Part shown: positions 9,400-20,422 of the stretch, piece after piece
Numbering within the stretch: the stretch's first letter is position 1
Layout of the letters: each line of letters begins with the position of its first letter
From: Arthrobacter sp. ATA002
GTDB taxonomy: Bacteria; Actinomycetota; Actinomycetes; Actinomycetales; Micrococcaceae
DNA length: 64,000 nucleotides
Direction of reading: 5' to 3'
Assembly: GCF_026898095.1 (NCBI RefSeq)
Contig: NZ_CP114015.1
Coordinates: forward strand, 1,426,001-1,490,000
The notes under the pieces: model-generated
What the model was told of the DNA's origin: nothing
What the model saw: the letters and a program-made list of their open reading frames with translations, nothing else
Databases searched by the model: none
Made by a program: the position numbers and the translations under genes

Positions 9400-10281
9400 A
9401 ACGCCCCGGTTGTTGGAGGCGTCACCCGCTGTTGTTATCGACAAGGTGACCATGACTTATGCGGTTACGGCCGACCCCAGCGGATCTGAAAATGACGGAG
9501 CAAGAGGGAACTTCCTCCGACGCATCTTTCCAAGCGTCAAGACAGGTTCTCGTGTCGAGGCACTAAAGGAGATCTCCCTCGTTGCAATGAGGGAGAGGTT
9601 ATCGGTGTAATCGGCCTGAATGGATCTGGTAAGAGCACGCTTATGAAGCTGATTTGTGGAAAGGTTCAGCCCTCTTCCGGTAATGTATATGCTTCATCCA
9701 CGCCTACAATGCTCGGTGTCTCCGCCGCCCTGGTGCCTGATCTTTCAGGTGCTCATAACATTATGCTTGGCTGCCTCGCGATGGGAATGACTCGCGATGA
9801 GATTACGGAGAAATACGATGAAATCTTGGACCTCGCGGGTCTCGGCGAAGCAATCCACTTCCCGATGAGGTCTTATTCATCGGGAATGTCCTCACGGTTG
9901 CGGTTTGCAATCGCTGTTTCCGTAGAGCCTGAGATCCTGATTATGGATGAAGCACTGAACACAGGTGATGACGAATTTAAGGACAGGACTAAAAGGCGCA
10001 TGGACCAAGTCCGGGACCGGGCGGGTTGCGTCTTCTTGGTGAGCCACAGTCTGAATACCATAGCGGATCTCTGCACCCGGGTTATTTGGTTGGATAAAGG
10101 GGACCTTCTGTTTGACGGCGAACCGGAATCAGCGCTGAACTGGTATCGGCGGTATACAAAGCATTTAGCTGAACGGGATCGGTCTTCTGCTGGTAAGGTC
10201 AGGCGTCGGCTGCGGCGGACTCTGGAAGTAGTGGAAATCCAACCGCGAACACAGGGCCGCCGAAGGTCTGTGCGCGAATGA
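9383..10281 (+). CDS. ABC transporter ATPase for polysaccharide export (Wzt/TagH-like; frameshifted as sequenced)
   Basis: Partner of the permease at 8509. The N-terminal part runs to ALKEISLVA, then the frame breaks at 9586-9587 (GCAATG). Adding one A gives ANEGEVIGVIGLNGSGKST, which contains the Walker A motif. Downstream lie the ABC signature (YSSGMSSRLRFAIAV), Walker B (ILIMDEAL) and the switch histidine (FLVSHS). The repaired length is about 299 residues. It lacks a large C-terminal carbohydrate-binding domain, ending in a basic Arg-rich tail, so it resembles the short KpsT/TagH type more than long Wzt. The ATG at 9383 overlaps the permease gene by 17 bp; an in-frame ATG at 9392 is an alternative. 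Confidence 0.87.
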
Positions 10282-10306
10282 GACGTTCACAGGTCCGTGC
10301 CTTCAT

Positions 10307-12171
10307 ATGGCACCTACGAAAAGGAGGGTGCCAGCAGGCTATAGATGGATAGCTAAATATGCTGCTGAACGGACGTTTAGGTCTGACAATCCTAGCGCAA
10401 GGCCGCTTTTCCAATGGTCAAATCGTCGTCGCCCTCATTTTAACCCTGCAACCCTACCGGAACGAGCGCCCCGACGTAGGGACCTGACTGTCGCCGTCAT
10501 ATTGGATGAATTTTCAGCACTTTCATTTGGCTTCGAATGGCAACAAATCGAGCTCAGCCTTAATGGCTGGGAGCCTGAGATTCGCTCCGCGCGCCCAGAT
10601 TTCTTGTTTGTCGAGTCGGCGTGGGCTGGTAATGGTGGCGTTTGGAGGTACCAACTGACCGGAGCAAACGGTCCTAAGCCAGAGTTCAAGAGGTTGATGC
10701 GGTATTGCCGCGAAAATGGCATCCCAACTGTCTTTTGGAACAAAGAAGATCCCCCGCACTACGATGACTTCCTTGAAGCAGCGCGCCTGTTTGACTACGT
10801 CTTCACCAGTGATTCGGACCGTCTGGAGCGCTACCGACTGGACTTAGGACATACGAATCTGGGTGTTCTGACGTTTGCCGCGCAGCCCGCGATTCACAAT
10901 CCTGTTCGGCCGTTAGTGGGATGGCACGAAAGAAGCGTCGCATTCGCTGGCATGTATTTCGCCCACAAGTACCCTGGGCGCAGAAGCCAGTTGCAGATGT
11001 TGCTAGCTGGTGCGGAAAAGGCCACGGCTAATCTTTCCCACGGCCTCGAAATCTTTGCCCGACATTCGGGCAGAGACGACAACTATAAGTTTCCCTCGCC
11101 CTACGACAAACGGGTTGTGGGCACTCTATCGTATCGGGAGATGCTGAGTGCCTACAAGGCATACAAGGTGTTTCTGAATGCCAACTCTGTGGTCGAGTCT
11201 CCGAGCATGTGTGCCCGCCGCATTTTGAAATAACGGCATCGGGTACCACTGTTGTGAGTACGCCGAGCCGTGCGCTGGAATTGTTATGGGAATCCAATGA
11301 GCAGTATATTGTCCGCTCGCAAGAAGAAGCTCAGGATGTGCTGGCAGCACTGTTCAGGAACCCTGAACTCTCCGGCAGACAGCTTCATCGTGCACAGCGG
11401 CGAATTTGGGCTGAGCATACATACACGCACCGGGCGGAGACGATCATTAGGGCTGTCATTCCGAGTAGGGAGCGGGCAGTAGAGACGCCGACTGTGTCCC
11501 TTCTCGTTGCCTCTATGCGGCCCCATCAATTGGAACACGTTTTCCGAACCGCTGGGGGTTTTGTAGATGTGGACCTGGAGCTGGTCCTGGTGACTCATGG
11601 ATTTACGGTATCTGGAAGCCGAATTAATGAGCTGAGTACAAAGTTCGGAGTCGCGAAGGTAGTAGTCATTGAGCGTCCGTTTGAGGTGACACTAGGTGAA
11701 TGCCTCAACGCTGCGGTTGCGGCTTCCCGCGGCGCGGTACTCAGTAAAATGGACGATGATGACTTCTACGGTCCATATTATCTTCGGGATCTTTTGAATG
11801 CTCTGCACTATTCTGGCGCGCAGCTAGTGGGCAAAAGAGCGCATTTTGTCAAGGTGGCTGCGTATGATGCGACTTTGATAAGGTATGAAGGTAGTGAGCA
11901 TACGTTTACCAGTTCAATCATGGGGCCCACTATCACGGGACCCCGCGAGATCTTTGAATCCAATCCCTTCCTGCCTATTGGAAGAGGCGAAGACACGAAG
12001 TTCATCCGAGCGGTTCGCGCCGGCGGCGGCCAAGTTTATTCGGCCGACCGGTATAATTACTGTCAAATCCGTGGCAGCGGGGACCACACATGGAAGATTT
12101 CCGACGAGACCATTATCGCGTCGGGTGATGTACGGCTTTTTGGGCCGTCCGAAGAGCACATAGTTATATAG
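10307..12171 (+). CDS. Two-domain glycosyltransferase: CgeB/DUF3880-like plus GT2-like (frameshifted as sequenced)
   Basis: About 621 residues after repair. Residues ~60-380 resemble CgeB/DUF3880 GT-B enzymes: FLFVESAWAGNGGVWR, PTVFWNKEDPPHYDDF, DYVFTSDSDRLERY. The frame breaks in the T4 run at 11223-11226. One extra T turns ARRILK-stop into ARRIFEITASGTTVVSTPS, matching the intact ARRLFEIAACGG-type sequence in the neighbouring protein at 13465-17984. Residues ~394-600 form a GT2-like (GT-A) domain with the DXD-type metal site KMDDDDFYGPYYL and GRGEDTKFIRAV. The two catalytic folds in one chain suggest sequential sugar additions. The first 60 residues are basic, and an in-frame start further in cannot be excluded. 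Confidence 0.8.
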
Positions 12172-12181
12172 GGGAGTATTT

Positions 12182-13429
12182 GTGAATGGAATAAAGACTG
12201 TAGCTGTCATTGGTCTTGGCTATATAGGCCTTCCCACCGCGGCTGTTCTGGCCTCCAATGGAATAAACGTTATTGGTGTCGATGTCAAGCCTTCCTCGGT
12301 CGAGGCGATCAACCGAGGTGAAGTGCCTTTTGTCGAACCCGATCTGGCCACTCAGGTCGCTGGAGCCGTCAGCCAAGGAATGCTTAAAGCGACCACGGAT
12401 ACACCCGCTGCTGACGCATACATTGTCGCGGTTCCCACGCCCTTCAAATCCGACAAAACCGCGGACCTGTCGTACATCGACGCGGCCGCGAGGAGCATCG
12501 CTCCCCAGTTGATGGGCGGCGAGCTTGTGATCTTAGAGTCGACGTCCCCTCCGGGTGCCACCCAGCACCTGGCGGACTATCTGGTCACCCTGCGGCCCGA
12601 CCTGTCACTTGATCCTGAGTCATCCAAGGGAGTAATTCATGTCGCTCATTGCCCGGAACGAGTGTTGCCGGGCCGGGTCATGATCGAACTCGTAACGAAT
12701 GACAGGATCGTAGGAGGGCTGACGCGGGCTGCAGCTGAAATGGCGCGTGATCTGTATTCCGTTTTCTGCCAGGGAGCAATGCACATTACGGATGCAACAA
12801 CCGCTGAGATGGCAAAGCTCGTGGAAAACTCTTACCGCGACGTCAACATTGCGTTTGCAAACGAACTTTCGGTCATCAGCGACCGGCTTGGCATAGATGT
12901 GTGGGAGTTAATCGAGCTTGCTAATCACCACCCACGCGTTAATATCTTGCAGCCCGGTCCAGGTGTCGGTGGACACTGCATTGCAGTCGATCCGTGGTTT
13001 ATCGTCGCGGCTGATCCCGAAAATTCAAACCTGATCCGGCAGGCACGCGAAACTAATGACGCAAAGCCGGGCTGGGTTATAGATCGTGTCGCTGAACTTG
13101 TGGGAGATAGGCCTTCAGCCACGGTTGCGGCGCTCGGGCTCGCCTTTAAGTCCAATATCGATGATCTGCGTGAGTCCCCTGCGGTTGCCATCGTGCGCGA
13201 CCTGAGTCAGCGTTTAGAGGGCACATCGGTCCTCGTGGCAGAGCCTCACGTCAGTGAGCTGCCGGCAGTTCTCCAGGAGCCCGGCAACGTTGCCCTTGTA
13301 AGCACCGAGGAGGCTATCGCAGAAGCGGATGTCGTTCTTCTTCTCGTGGATCATGATGCATTCAAGTCTCTGAACACTGAGCTTCTTGCCGGAAAGCAAG
13401 TAGTCGACACGCGTGGTATTTGGCGCTAA
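12182..13429 (+). CDS. wecC: UDP-N-acetyl-D-mannosamine dehydrogenase (WecC-like)
   Basis: NAD-dependent enzyme that oxidises UDP-ManNAc twice to UDP-ManNAcA. The N-terminal Rossmann motif is VIGLGYIGLPTAAVLAS. The central region has ESTSPPGAT, HCPERVLPGR and KLVENSYRDVNIAFANEL. The catalytic cysteine lies in GPGVGGHCIAVDPWF, the form usual in WecC rather than in UDP-glucose dehydrogenase. The C-terminal domain has LGLAFKSNIDDLRESPA. The length of 415 residues is normal. The GTG at 12182 has GGGGAG about 5-6 bp upstream. Together with the epimerase at 26323 it implies a ManNAcA-containing polymer. UDP-glucose dehydrogenase activity is the main alternative. Confidence 0.9.
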   Translation: MNGIKTVAVIGLGYIGLPTAAVLASNGINVIGVDVKPSSVEAINRGEVPFVEPDLATQVAGAVSQGMLKATTDTPAADAYIVAVPTPFKSDKTADLSYIDAAARSIAPQLMGGELVILESTSPPGATQHLADYLVTLRPDLSLDPESSKGVIHVAHCPERVLPGRVMIELVTNDRIVGGLTRAAAEMARDLYSVFCQGAMHITDATTAEMAKLVENSYRDVNIAFANELSVISDRLGIDVWELIELANHHPRVNILQPGPGVGGHCIAVDPWFIVAADPENSNLIRQARETNDAKPGWVIDRVAELVGDRPSATVAALGLAFKSNIDDLRESPAVAIVRDLSQRLEGTSVLVAEPHVSELPAVLQEPGNVALVSTEEAIAEADVVLLLVDHDAFKSLNTELLAGKQVVDTRGIWR

Positions 13430-13464
13430 CACAAATTCAACAAGTACAAACAGACAGGATTAAC

Positions 13465-16400
13465 GTGAAGTTTGAAGATGAATTCCGTCCAGCATCTGCT
13501 GTTGCGGGGGCTAAACGGGCTCGAGTTGCCGCAGATCTGGACGGGTTCATTGTCAAATATGATGGTTTGTTTCACAGAGACAGGCGCAACACAGCAACGA
13601 TTGAACAACTGCAGAAGCAGGTAAAAGACCTGCAGGGCAAAGTGTCGCAGTTGAATCGTGTAGCTACGCAGAGAAATGCTGAGCTTCGGCGTGTACAGTC
13701 CGAGAAGGCCAAGCTTCAGGTGCAGCTTGCGGCGCTGAGGAACTCATGGCGGGTTCGGATTGGTGCAGCGGCAACGGCACCATTCAGATGGGCTGGCACC
13801 GCCAGTCGGAGGCTAAGCCTCGGAGAAGCTGTCGCTAGTCAGGGCAGCGTTTCTTCCGGTGAGATAACCGAGGGCGGCACTGCGACAAAAGCGGTGCCGC
13901 GATTGTCCACTGAGCTGGTTTCTAAACGAGTCTCCGGCACAGCGGAAAGTGGCACCAGCCATGTTGAGAGCAGAAACCAACATGATGAATGGAAACACCT
14001 TTTAGACCTTGTTGATTCATTTCCGACCAAAGCCAATGTTCTTAAGGCTGCGTCGTTCGGTTACTACACTCTGGGCAGAGTGACACTGCCGTTGAGACTC
14101 CTCACCGATCATCACGAACTGTTGACACCACTTACGAGCAAAGAGAATCTTCTTGTAAAGACTCTTGAAGGTTTGGCATCAGTTCGTGAGTCCGAATTCT
14201 CAATCCCGCCCCGCCAGAGCAACCCGGGGTACCAGGCCGAGCGCGGGCGTCTGCTTTACTGCGCACATAGTGTGGCCCCCTACAACAGCAATGGGTACTC
14301 CACTCGGACAAGCGGTCTCATTGAAGGAATGGTGTCCACCGGTCTCGATATCGTTGTTGCGGCCAGACCGGGTTATCCGTGGGACGTCAAGACGGATGTG
14401 GCGCCCGACGCACCTCTTAGCTTTGAAAAGACCATCAACGGAGTCACGCATTTCTTCAGCAGTGGGCCGAGCTGGACTGGGGATCGACTCGACTACTACT
14501 TACAACAGTCGGCCGACAGCTACGTCCAGGTTGCAATGCGGACCCGTGCCGAGACGATACAGGCTGCCTCCAACCATGTAACCGCTCTGCCAGCCCTTAT
14601 TGCAGCTAGACGGCTCGGTCTTCCCTTTATCTATGAAGTTCGCGGTCTGTGGGAAGTAACGAAGGCATCGATCTCGCCTCAGTGGGCTGGATCTGAAGCA
14701 TTTGAACTGGCGAAGAAGCTCGAGACGATCGTCGCTACCTCAGCAGATCTCGTTTGTGCAATCACGGAGCAGGTCAAAGAGGAACTAGTAGCCAGGGGCG
14801 TCAGTCCCGATAAAATTGTGATCCTTCACAACGGTGTTAATACGACACAGTTCACCCCGATGCCGGCACATGCCCCAACTCAACATAAGTTGGGGCTGGA
14901 CGCAGCGACCCCAGTCATTGGTTACGCCGGAAGCTTGGTCGAGTATGAGGGGCTCGAGTCCCTCCTCGAAGCATCCAGGGCACTTGCCGACAGAGGAGTT
15001 AACTTCCGAACCGTTATCGTTGGGGACGGTGCGTCGTTGCCTCGACTCCTCCAAATGACGGCAGATCTCGATATAGCCGACCATGTGACCTTTACGGGAC
15101 GGGTAAGTCCCGCAGAAGTTGCGGACTACATTAGTACGTTCGATGTTTTGCCTTGTCCAAGGTTGCCGCTTGATGTCACTGAGATGGTTTCTCCCTGAAG
15201 CCCCTGGAAGCTATGGCGGCAGGAAAGGCGGTTGTGCTGTCGGATCTTGGGCCACTTAGGGAAATGGCCGGTGCTGACGGTGTGCGGGCTCGTCTGTTTG
15301 AACCAGGCAATGCCATTGGGCTGGCCGATGTCTTGGAGGATCTACTCAGCGACCCGCAGCAGCGGGTAGAACTCGGACGTAGGGCTCGCCTGTGGACAAT
15401 AGATGAGCGAGACTGGAAACGGATCGGTGCGACCGCAAAGGATGCAGCTGAGAAGGGCAAAACTAATTTGTATTCTCAGGAGTCGTCTGGATCAAAGTCT
15501 GTCAGACTCTCGGAAGTCAGGGTCGGGATTATCGCGGACCCATTCACCACGGCAGGTTTGGAGCCGGAAGTTGATCTCGTGATTCTGCGTCCGGAGACAT
15601 GGAAGAATCAGCTGGAAGAGACTCCGGTGGATGTGCTTTTTGTGGAATCTGCGTGGGAGGGTAATGAAGGAAGCTGGCGAGGTAAAGTCGGTTACTACGA
15701 CGACGAATCATTCGGCAACTTGCGCAGTCTGCTGGAGCACTGCAGGCGGAACCACGTACCCACCATCTTCTGGAACAAGGAAGATCCGGTTCATTTCAAC
15801 CGCTTCAGAACTACGGCTGCCCATTTTGACCATGTCTTCACCAGTGATGACGGTTCGATCTCTGCGTACCTAAGCCATGCGGGTGATCATCTCAAGTCAG
15901 TAGCATCACTTCCGTTCTACGCTCAGCCAAAGATTCACAATCCGCTATCCGGGAAACGAGATTATAGCCATACCGTGGCTTATGCGGGGTCCTACTACGG
16001 TGACAGGTATAAAAAGCGGTCAAAGCAGCTGCAACAGCTTCTCTCAGCCGCTATTCCATATGGTCTCTCTATCTATGACCGGCAACACTTGAATCCGGAA
16101 AGTCCGTACAAATTTCCGGCTGAATTATCGCCCTACGTACGTGGTGGTCTGACATATGCAGAGACGGTTGATGCATACAAGTCTCACCCCGTGCACATAA
16201 ATGTCAACAGCGTTGAAGACTCGGGGACAATGTTTTCCCGCAGGTTATTTGAAATTGCAGCCTGTGGTGGCGCTGTGGTAAGCGGACCTGCTTTTGGAAT
16301 CCGTAAGATGTTTGGCGGTATCATTCCCACAGCTGAGGATAAAGGGACCGCTTCGATACTCATCCAATATTGGATGGAAAATGAGCGTGCAAGGAACGCC

Positions 16401-17984
16401 GATGCCTGGCTCGCGATGCGGTCGATCTTTCGGAGTCACACAGCTGGACACCGCCTCGCTTATGCCCTTCGTACAGCCGGGCTCCGCGTTCTTGCGCCCC
16501 AGTTGGAAGCGTACGCAGTAGCAACAAAGCGAATGACTGCGGAGACCCTTCACCAGTTGGAGAATCAAAGTGTCCGCCCGGCGCTCGTCCTCGTCGCAGA
16601 ACCATGGGAAGGCCAATTAGAGACTAGTCTCAACATCAGGGTCAGCGACGATCATGAGGGCGCGGTGCGGGAATCCAACCTATCGTTGGTAGGAGTACTG
16701 CCTGCTTCGGACCTGGACCGCACCTTCTTCGAGGACCTTCTGACCTCCAGAAAATACTGTGAGTGGCAGAACGTGCGTTATGCACCATATGATGACGTGG
16801 ACACTATCGCTTCGCTGACAGAAATTGATGAGATAAATCTCAAATGCGTGGGCGGGGGAATGTATGCACTGAACCAAGAATCTGGGAAACCCTCGCTTCA
16901 ACTAATCAGAGCGCTGACTTCAAAGCAGCGCGACGACCGTCCCGTAACGGTCGGGACCACTACTAGCGGACGAGCGGTAAAGAAGAACGTGCTCGTCGCC
17001 GGGCACGATTTAAAGTTTGCTCAAGGCATCATTACCGAGTTGGAGTCTCAGGGCCACACCGTACTCATCGATCGCTGGCAAGGCCATTCAGAGCATGACG
17101 AGGAAGTTAGCCGCCGCCTCCTAGCCGAATCGGACATTATCTTCTGTGAGTGGACGCTGGGAAACGCCGTATGGTACTCGAGGAACAAGCTGCCAAACCA
17201 AAGGCTGGTGACTCGGCTTCATCTCCAGGAAATAAATACTAAGTATCTTACGCAAATCGCAAAGTCAGCAGTAGACCGCTTTATCTTTGTTGGACAACAC
17301 ATCGCAGATATCGCCTTCCGAGACTTTGGGCTCCCTGTTTCGAAGAGTGCTGTAGTCCCCAACTATGTTCCTGTGGACCGGCTGCGTCGGGATAAAACGG
17401 ACGATGCTCGTTTCAACATCGGCATCGTCGGAACGGTTCCACAGCGCAAACGGTTGGACGTCGCTCTTGATGTCTTAGAAATGCTCCGTAAGCAAGACGG
17501 CCGCTATAAGTTATTTGTTAAGGGAAAGAACGCCACGGACTACCCATGGATGAAGGACCGACCGGAGGAGATGGCCTTCTACGAGGAACAGGACCGCCGC
17601 ATTAGCGCGGACCCCCTACTTAATGACGCGGTATTTTTCGACGGACACGGCGAGGACATGGACAAATGGTACGAAAAGATCGGGACCGTTCTCTCAGTCA
17701 GTGACTTCGAATCTTTTCATTTGACGATCGCTGATGGGGCGGCTTCTGGGGCGGTGCCTGCGACCTTGGCTTGGGATGGAGCAGATCAGATTTACCCTTC
17801 GGGCTGGATCCATGCGTCTGTGCCTGAAATGGTCGAAGCCATTATTTCCCGTACTTTGACTGATGAACTTTGGAGACAGGCCGGAGCTGCGGCTTCCAGG
17901 CAGGCCGAGACGTCCTTCGACCAGCGCCATGTTCTCCCCGAGCTCGTGTCGCAAATCTTGGGCACGAAGACCAACCAGGAATAA
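13465..17984 (+). CDS. Giant multi-domain glycosyltransferase: coiled coil + GT4 + CgeB-like + GT-B (frameshifted as sequenced)
   Basis: About 1506 residues after one repair. Residues ~45-95 form a coiled coil (EQLQKQVKDLQGKVSQLN). Residues ~260-640 are a GT4 domain (FIYEVRGLWEVTKAS, ILHNGVNTTQF, GYAGSLVEYEGLES). The frame breaks in the CCC at 15193-15195; one added C joins TEMVSP to LKPLEAMAAGKAVVLSDL. Residues ~686-1040 are a CgeB/DUF3880-like domain (LFVESAWEGNEGSWRGK, TIFWNKEDPVHFNRF, FSRRLFEIAACGGAVVSGP). Residues ~1172-1500 are a third GT-B-like module (GIVGTVPQRKRLDVALDVL, LSVSDFESFHLTIADG). GTG 13465 is preferred because AGGA lies 5 bp upstream; an earlier in-frame start would overlap wecC. 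Such a chain may act as a polymerase-like synthase, but the sugars are unknown. Confidence 0.82.
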
Positions 17985-17989
17985 GTTGA

Positions 17990-18823
17990 ATGAAAGTATT
18001 TTTCAGCTTTTCAGAAGCTAAGAGACATGTAACAACAGGTCAATTCTTTTATTTCGTACCGTAATGTTCTATTTCCTTTCTGGTGGAATTTGACTGGTTC
18101 CCCAAAATGGACACTCTTCACTCCGGGACGCTTCGACAGGTCGAAGCCCGCACCGGCATATCAGCGGTCGTCGTACGCAAGCGATCTTGAACACAATGTC
18201 GTTTCCGTATTTGACCCACTACTGTTCCGGGACCAAAATATAGGGTTAGGGTGGTTTATTGGCGTCAAAAATGTAGACCACGCGGACATGTTGGCGGATC
18301 TAGTTCTCCGTTTGGCAGGGAGTTCAGGTTCACAGGAAACGATTTGCTTGTCTTTGCTTCGTCTGGAGGCGGGCTGCCCGCCCTGAGAATCGCTGCCAAA
18401 TTTCCAAAGACCTCGGTCTATCTTTCAAACGTTCAGACCGATCCGAGAAGGTATTACGAGAAGTCATATCGGAAACTTATGAGGGTCTCATTTGCGGGCA
18501 TGAGCCAAGTGGAGATTGACGACCGTTACGGAGACCGGTTGTGTAGTTATGGTTGGGATGGCGATTTTCACCTTGTCTATGCGCAGAATTTAGCGGATGA
18601 CTTTCACTATAGAAACCATTTTCTACCCTACGTCGACGCTCACGCGAAAACTTCGCGTCTAGCGGCTACTGAATTTATGACCTACGATGATCCCGAGAGT
18701 GGGCACGCTGTTCTACCTCGAAGCACTGAAATTGAAATAATAAACGCTATGCATTCTCGGCAGGATGTGTGTGCCATATTACCGAAAGGTCGTATATTTC
18801 GTATGACGATGAGTGGAGTGTGA
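17990..18823 (+). CDS. Alpha/beta-hydrolase-like protein of glycopolymer clusters (several frame breaks as sequenced)
   Basis: Related to the protein at 23140-24231. The core TLFTPGRFDRSKPAPAYQRS, then VVSVFDPLLF, leads to a nucleophile elbow LLVFASSGGGLPALRIA, a serine-hydrolase-like turn. The frame break at 18329-18330 is repaired by one T (GSSGFTGNDLLVF). Upstream, the start is uncertain: ATG 17990 (MKVFFSFSEAKRHVTTG) fits in length but needs two more single-base repairs, near 18061 and 18088. ATG 18064 needs only the second of these. The region is A+T-rich. Its function is unknown; a role in acyl or other ester modification of the glycopolymer is only a guess. Confidence 0.6.
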
Positions 18824-18828
18824 ACCGC

Positions 18829-20145
18829 ATGAGTGATTATAGTGCGAAAGAGTTTGCTCGCATCCTCATGTATGGGTCGAGCGATGAGCAGTCGTCCGAG
18901 ATATTCCATACTGCAGGAGATCACCTGCGACAAGCATTCACGAAGACTCTTAGTCCAGTTAAGAATTCTCAACGGGTGGAGTTTCGCAATTTTGTCGATT
19001 ATGTTCGGTTAACGCAGGGTCTAGATGAAGCGCTCGGGTGCCTTGAAGGTTTTCGAACGACAGGATTGCCTCCGGAGCTTTATGCAACAGCCGGTATGAT
19101 CGCAGCCCGTCGCGCGAACGAGTATGACCGGGCAGCTGCGCATTTGGAATCCGCGCATCAGATCTGGCCAGACAATGTCACAATTCATGAGTTTCTCATT
19201 GAATCATTGATATCTATATCGCGCTTCGAATCTGCTTCCGCTCTTTTCGCAGCTGTGAAGCCGACTACCGAGCGTGAGGTAGTACGGTTTGGTAACCTGG
19301 CTGCAGTGATGGGCAGATGGGATTTAGTACAACGTCTCGTAGATCCGTTCAAAAGTGAAGATTCGACATTTGCACTCCAAGTCTTGCAGGAAAGGCAGCG
19401 GATCTCGACCGGGTTTAGCGGGCAGCAAATGGAAATCACTGCCTATGTGCTCAACATGCCGTCTGACGTCCGCAAACTCAATCTCGTATCAGCGCACCTG
19501 AACCGCTTGGACGTGCGCATGGAGAGGCAGGCTGGCGTCGACGCGGGCACAATGACGGCAGGAGAGTGGGCAGCGTGGGCAGGCCACGATCGGCTCAACC
19601 TTGGGGCTGGTGCCATGGGGTGTGCGCTTGGGCATGTTGCAATGTGGGAGAGGTTCCTTGCAAGCTCGGATAGTTTCTGCCTCATGATGGAGGACGATGC
19701 TTATCCTTTCGTCCATGGTGACATTGGTGCCCTCATCGACGGGGCGGAGGAGTTCGATGTACTTTTTGTCCACAACGGAATGTCTGCGCTAAAGTCCGGT
19801 AATTTGCGGCACGGATATACCTCGGTCTGGGAAGCCCTGGAGAAGCGGCCTGAGGGCGGTGGGTGGGGAGCCTATGGATATATTCTCTCCAAGGCCGGGG
19901 CCGAAAAACTTGTTGATGCCGTCCGAGCTGATAGGATCACGGGTCACATAGACGGTCAGATTGCATCATATGGCGTCCATCCGACCGCAGAGGTCAAATC
20001 AAATGCACAACGAATAGGTCGTTCGATACACTCAAAGTCTTCTTCGAAGACCTATTTAAATATCAAATGCGCCCAGTTTCCGCTTATAGGAACAATCGAC
20101 TTTGGAGACTCCTCGATTGGAAGGATGGGTGGTCACTTCGGATAA
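18829..20145 (+). CDS. Glycosyltransferase family 25-like protein with N-terminal TPR-like region
   Basis: About 438 residues from ATG 18829; the same frame is open upstream, and a GTG at 18820 would overlap the previous stop. Residues ~1-200 are helical and TPR-like (LYATAGMIAARRANEYDRAAAHLESA). From about residue 200 it matches GT25 (LPS-type beta-glycosyltransferases): ITAYVLNMPSDVRKL, GALGC-like MGCALGHVAMWERF, and the DXD-type motif LMMEDDAYPF. WGAYGYILSKAGAEKLVDA is the conserved late motif. It is the last plus-strand gene of the island; an IS3 element begins about 220 bp downstream. Donor and acceptor are unknown. Confidence 0.85.
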   Translation: MSDYSAKEFARILMYGSSDEQSSEIFHTAGDHLRQAFTKTLSPVKNSQRVEFRNFVDYVRLTQGLDEALGCLEGFRTTGLPPELYATAGMIAARRANEYDRAAAHLESAHQIWPDNVTIHEFLIESLISISRFESASALFAAVKPTTEREVVRFGNLAAVMGRWDLVQRLVDPFKSEDSTFALQVLQERQRISTGFSGQQMEITAYVLNMPSDVRKLNLVSAHLNRLDVRMERQAGVDAGTMTAGEWAAWAGHDRLNLGAGAMGCALGHVAMWERFLASSDSFCLMMEDDAYPFVHGDIGALIDGAEEFDVLFVHNGMSALKSGNLRHGYTSVWEALEKRPEGGGWGAYGYILSKAGAEKLVDAVRADRITGHIDGQIASYGVHPTAEVKSNAQRIGRSIHSKSSSKTYLNIKCAQFPLIGTIDFGDSSIGRMGGHFG

Positions 20146-20385
20146 CCGCCTCGGCCTACCCGTACTTGCTACGGAGATTGGATACGTGCACGTCGTCGAA
20201 CATGACGTGAGGAAGGCCTCCGGACGATGTGAGCGTGCCTAAATCACACCGCCTAGGGGATCTTCATGTCTAATACTTACGGCTGATGGCGGACTCAGGC
20301 CCCGCGTGCACTTACAGCCGGTCCGGTCCGGTGCGGTGGGGGTGGTTGGGGTCCCGTGCAGAAGTCCGGTGTTTATGTGAGTTTC

Positions 20386-20403
20386 GTGTCCGAGAATGGA
20401 CAC
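20386..20403 (+). other. Short hairpin at the left end of the first IS
   Basis: GTGTCC-GAGAAT-GGACAC is a perfect 6-bp inverted repeat with a 6-base loop, directly before the AGGAGG ribosome-binding site (20404-20409) of orfA. In IS elements such hairpins can mask the start region from transcripts that read in from outside. That role here is inference. Confidence 0.5.
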
Positions 20404-20422
20404 AGGAGGAAATTCACGACTC

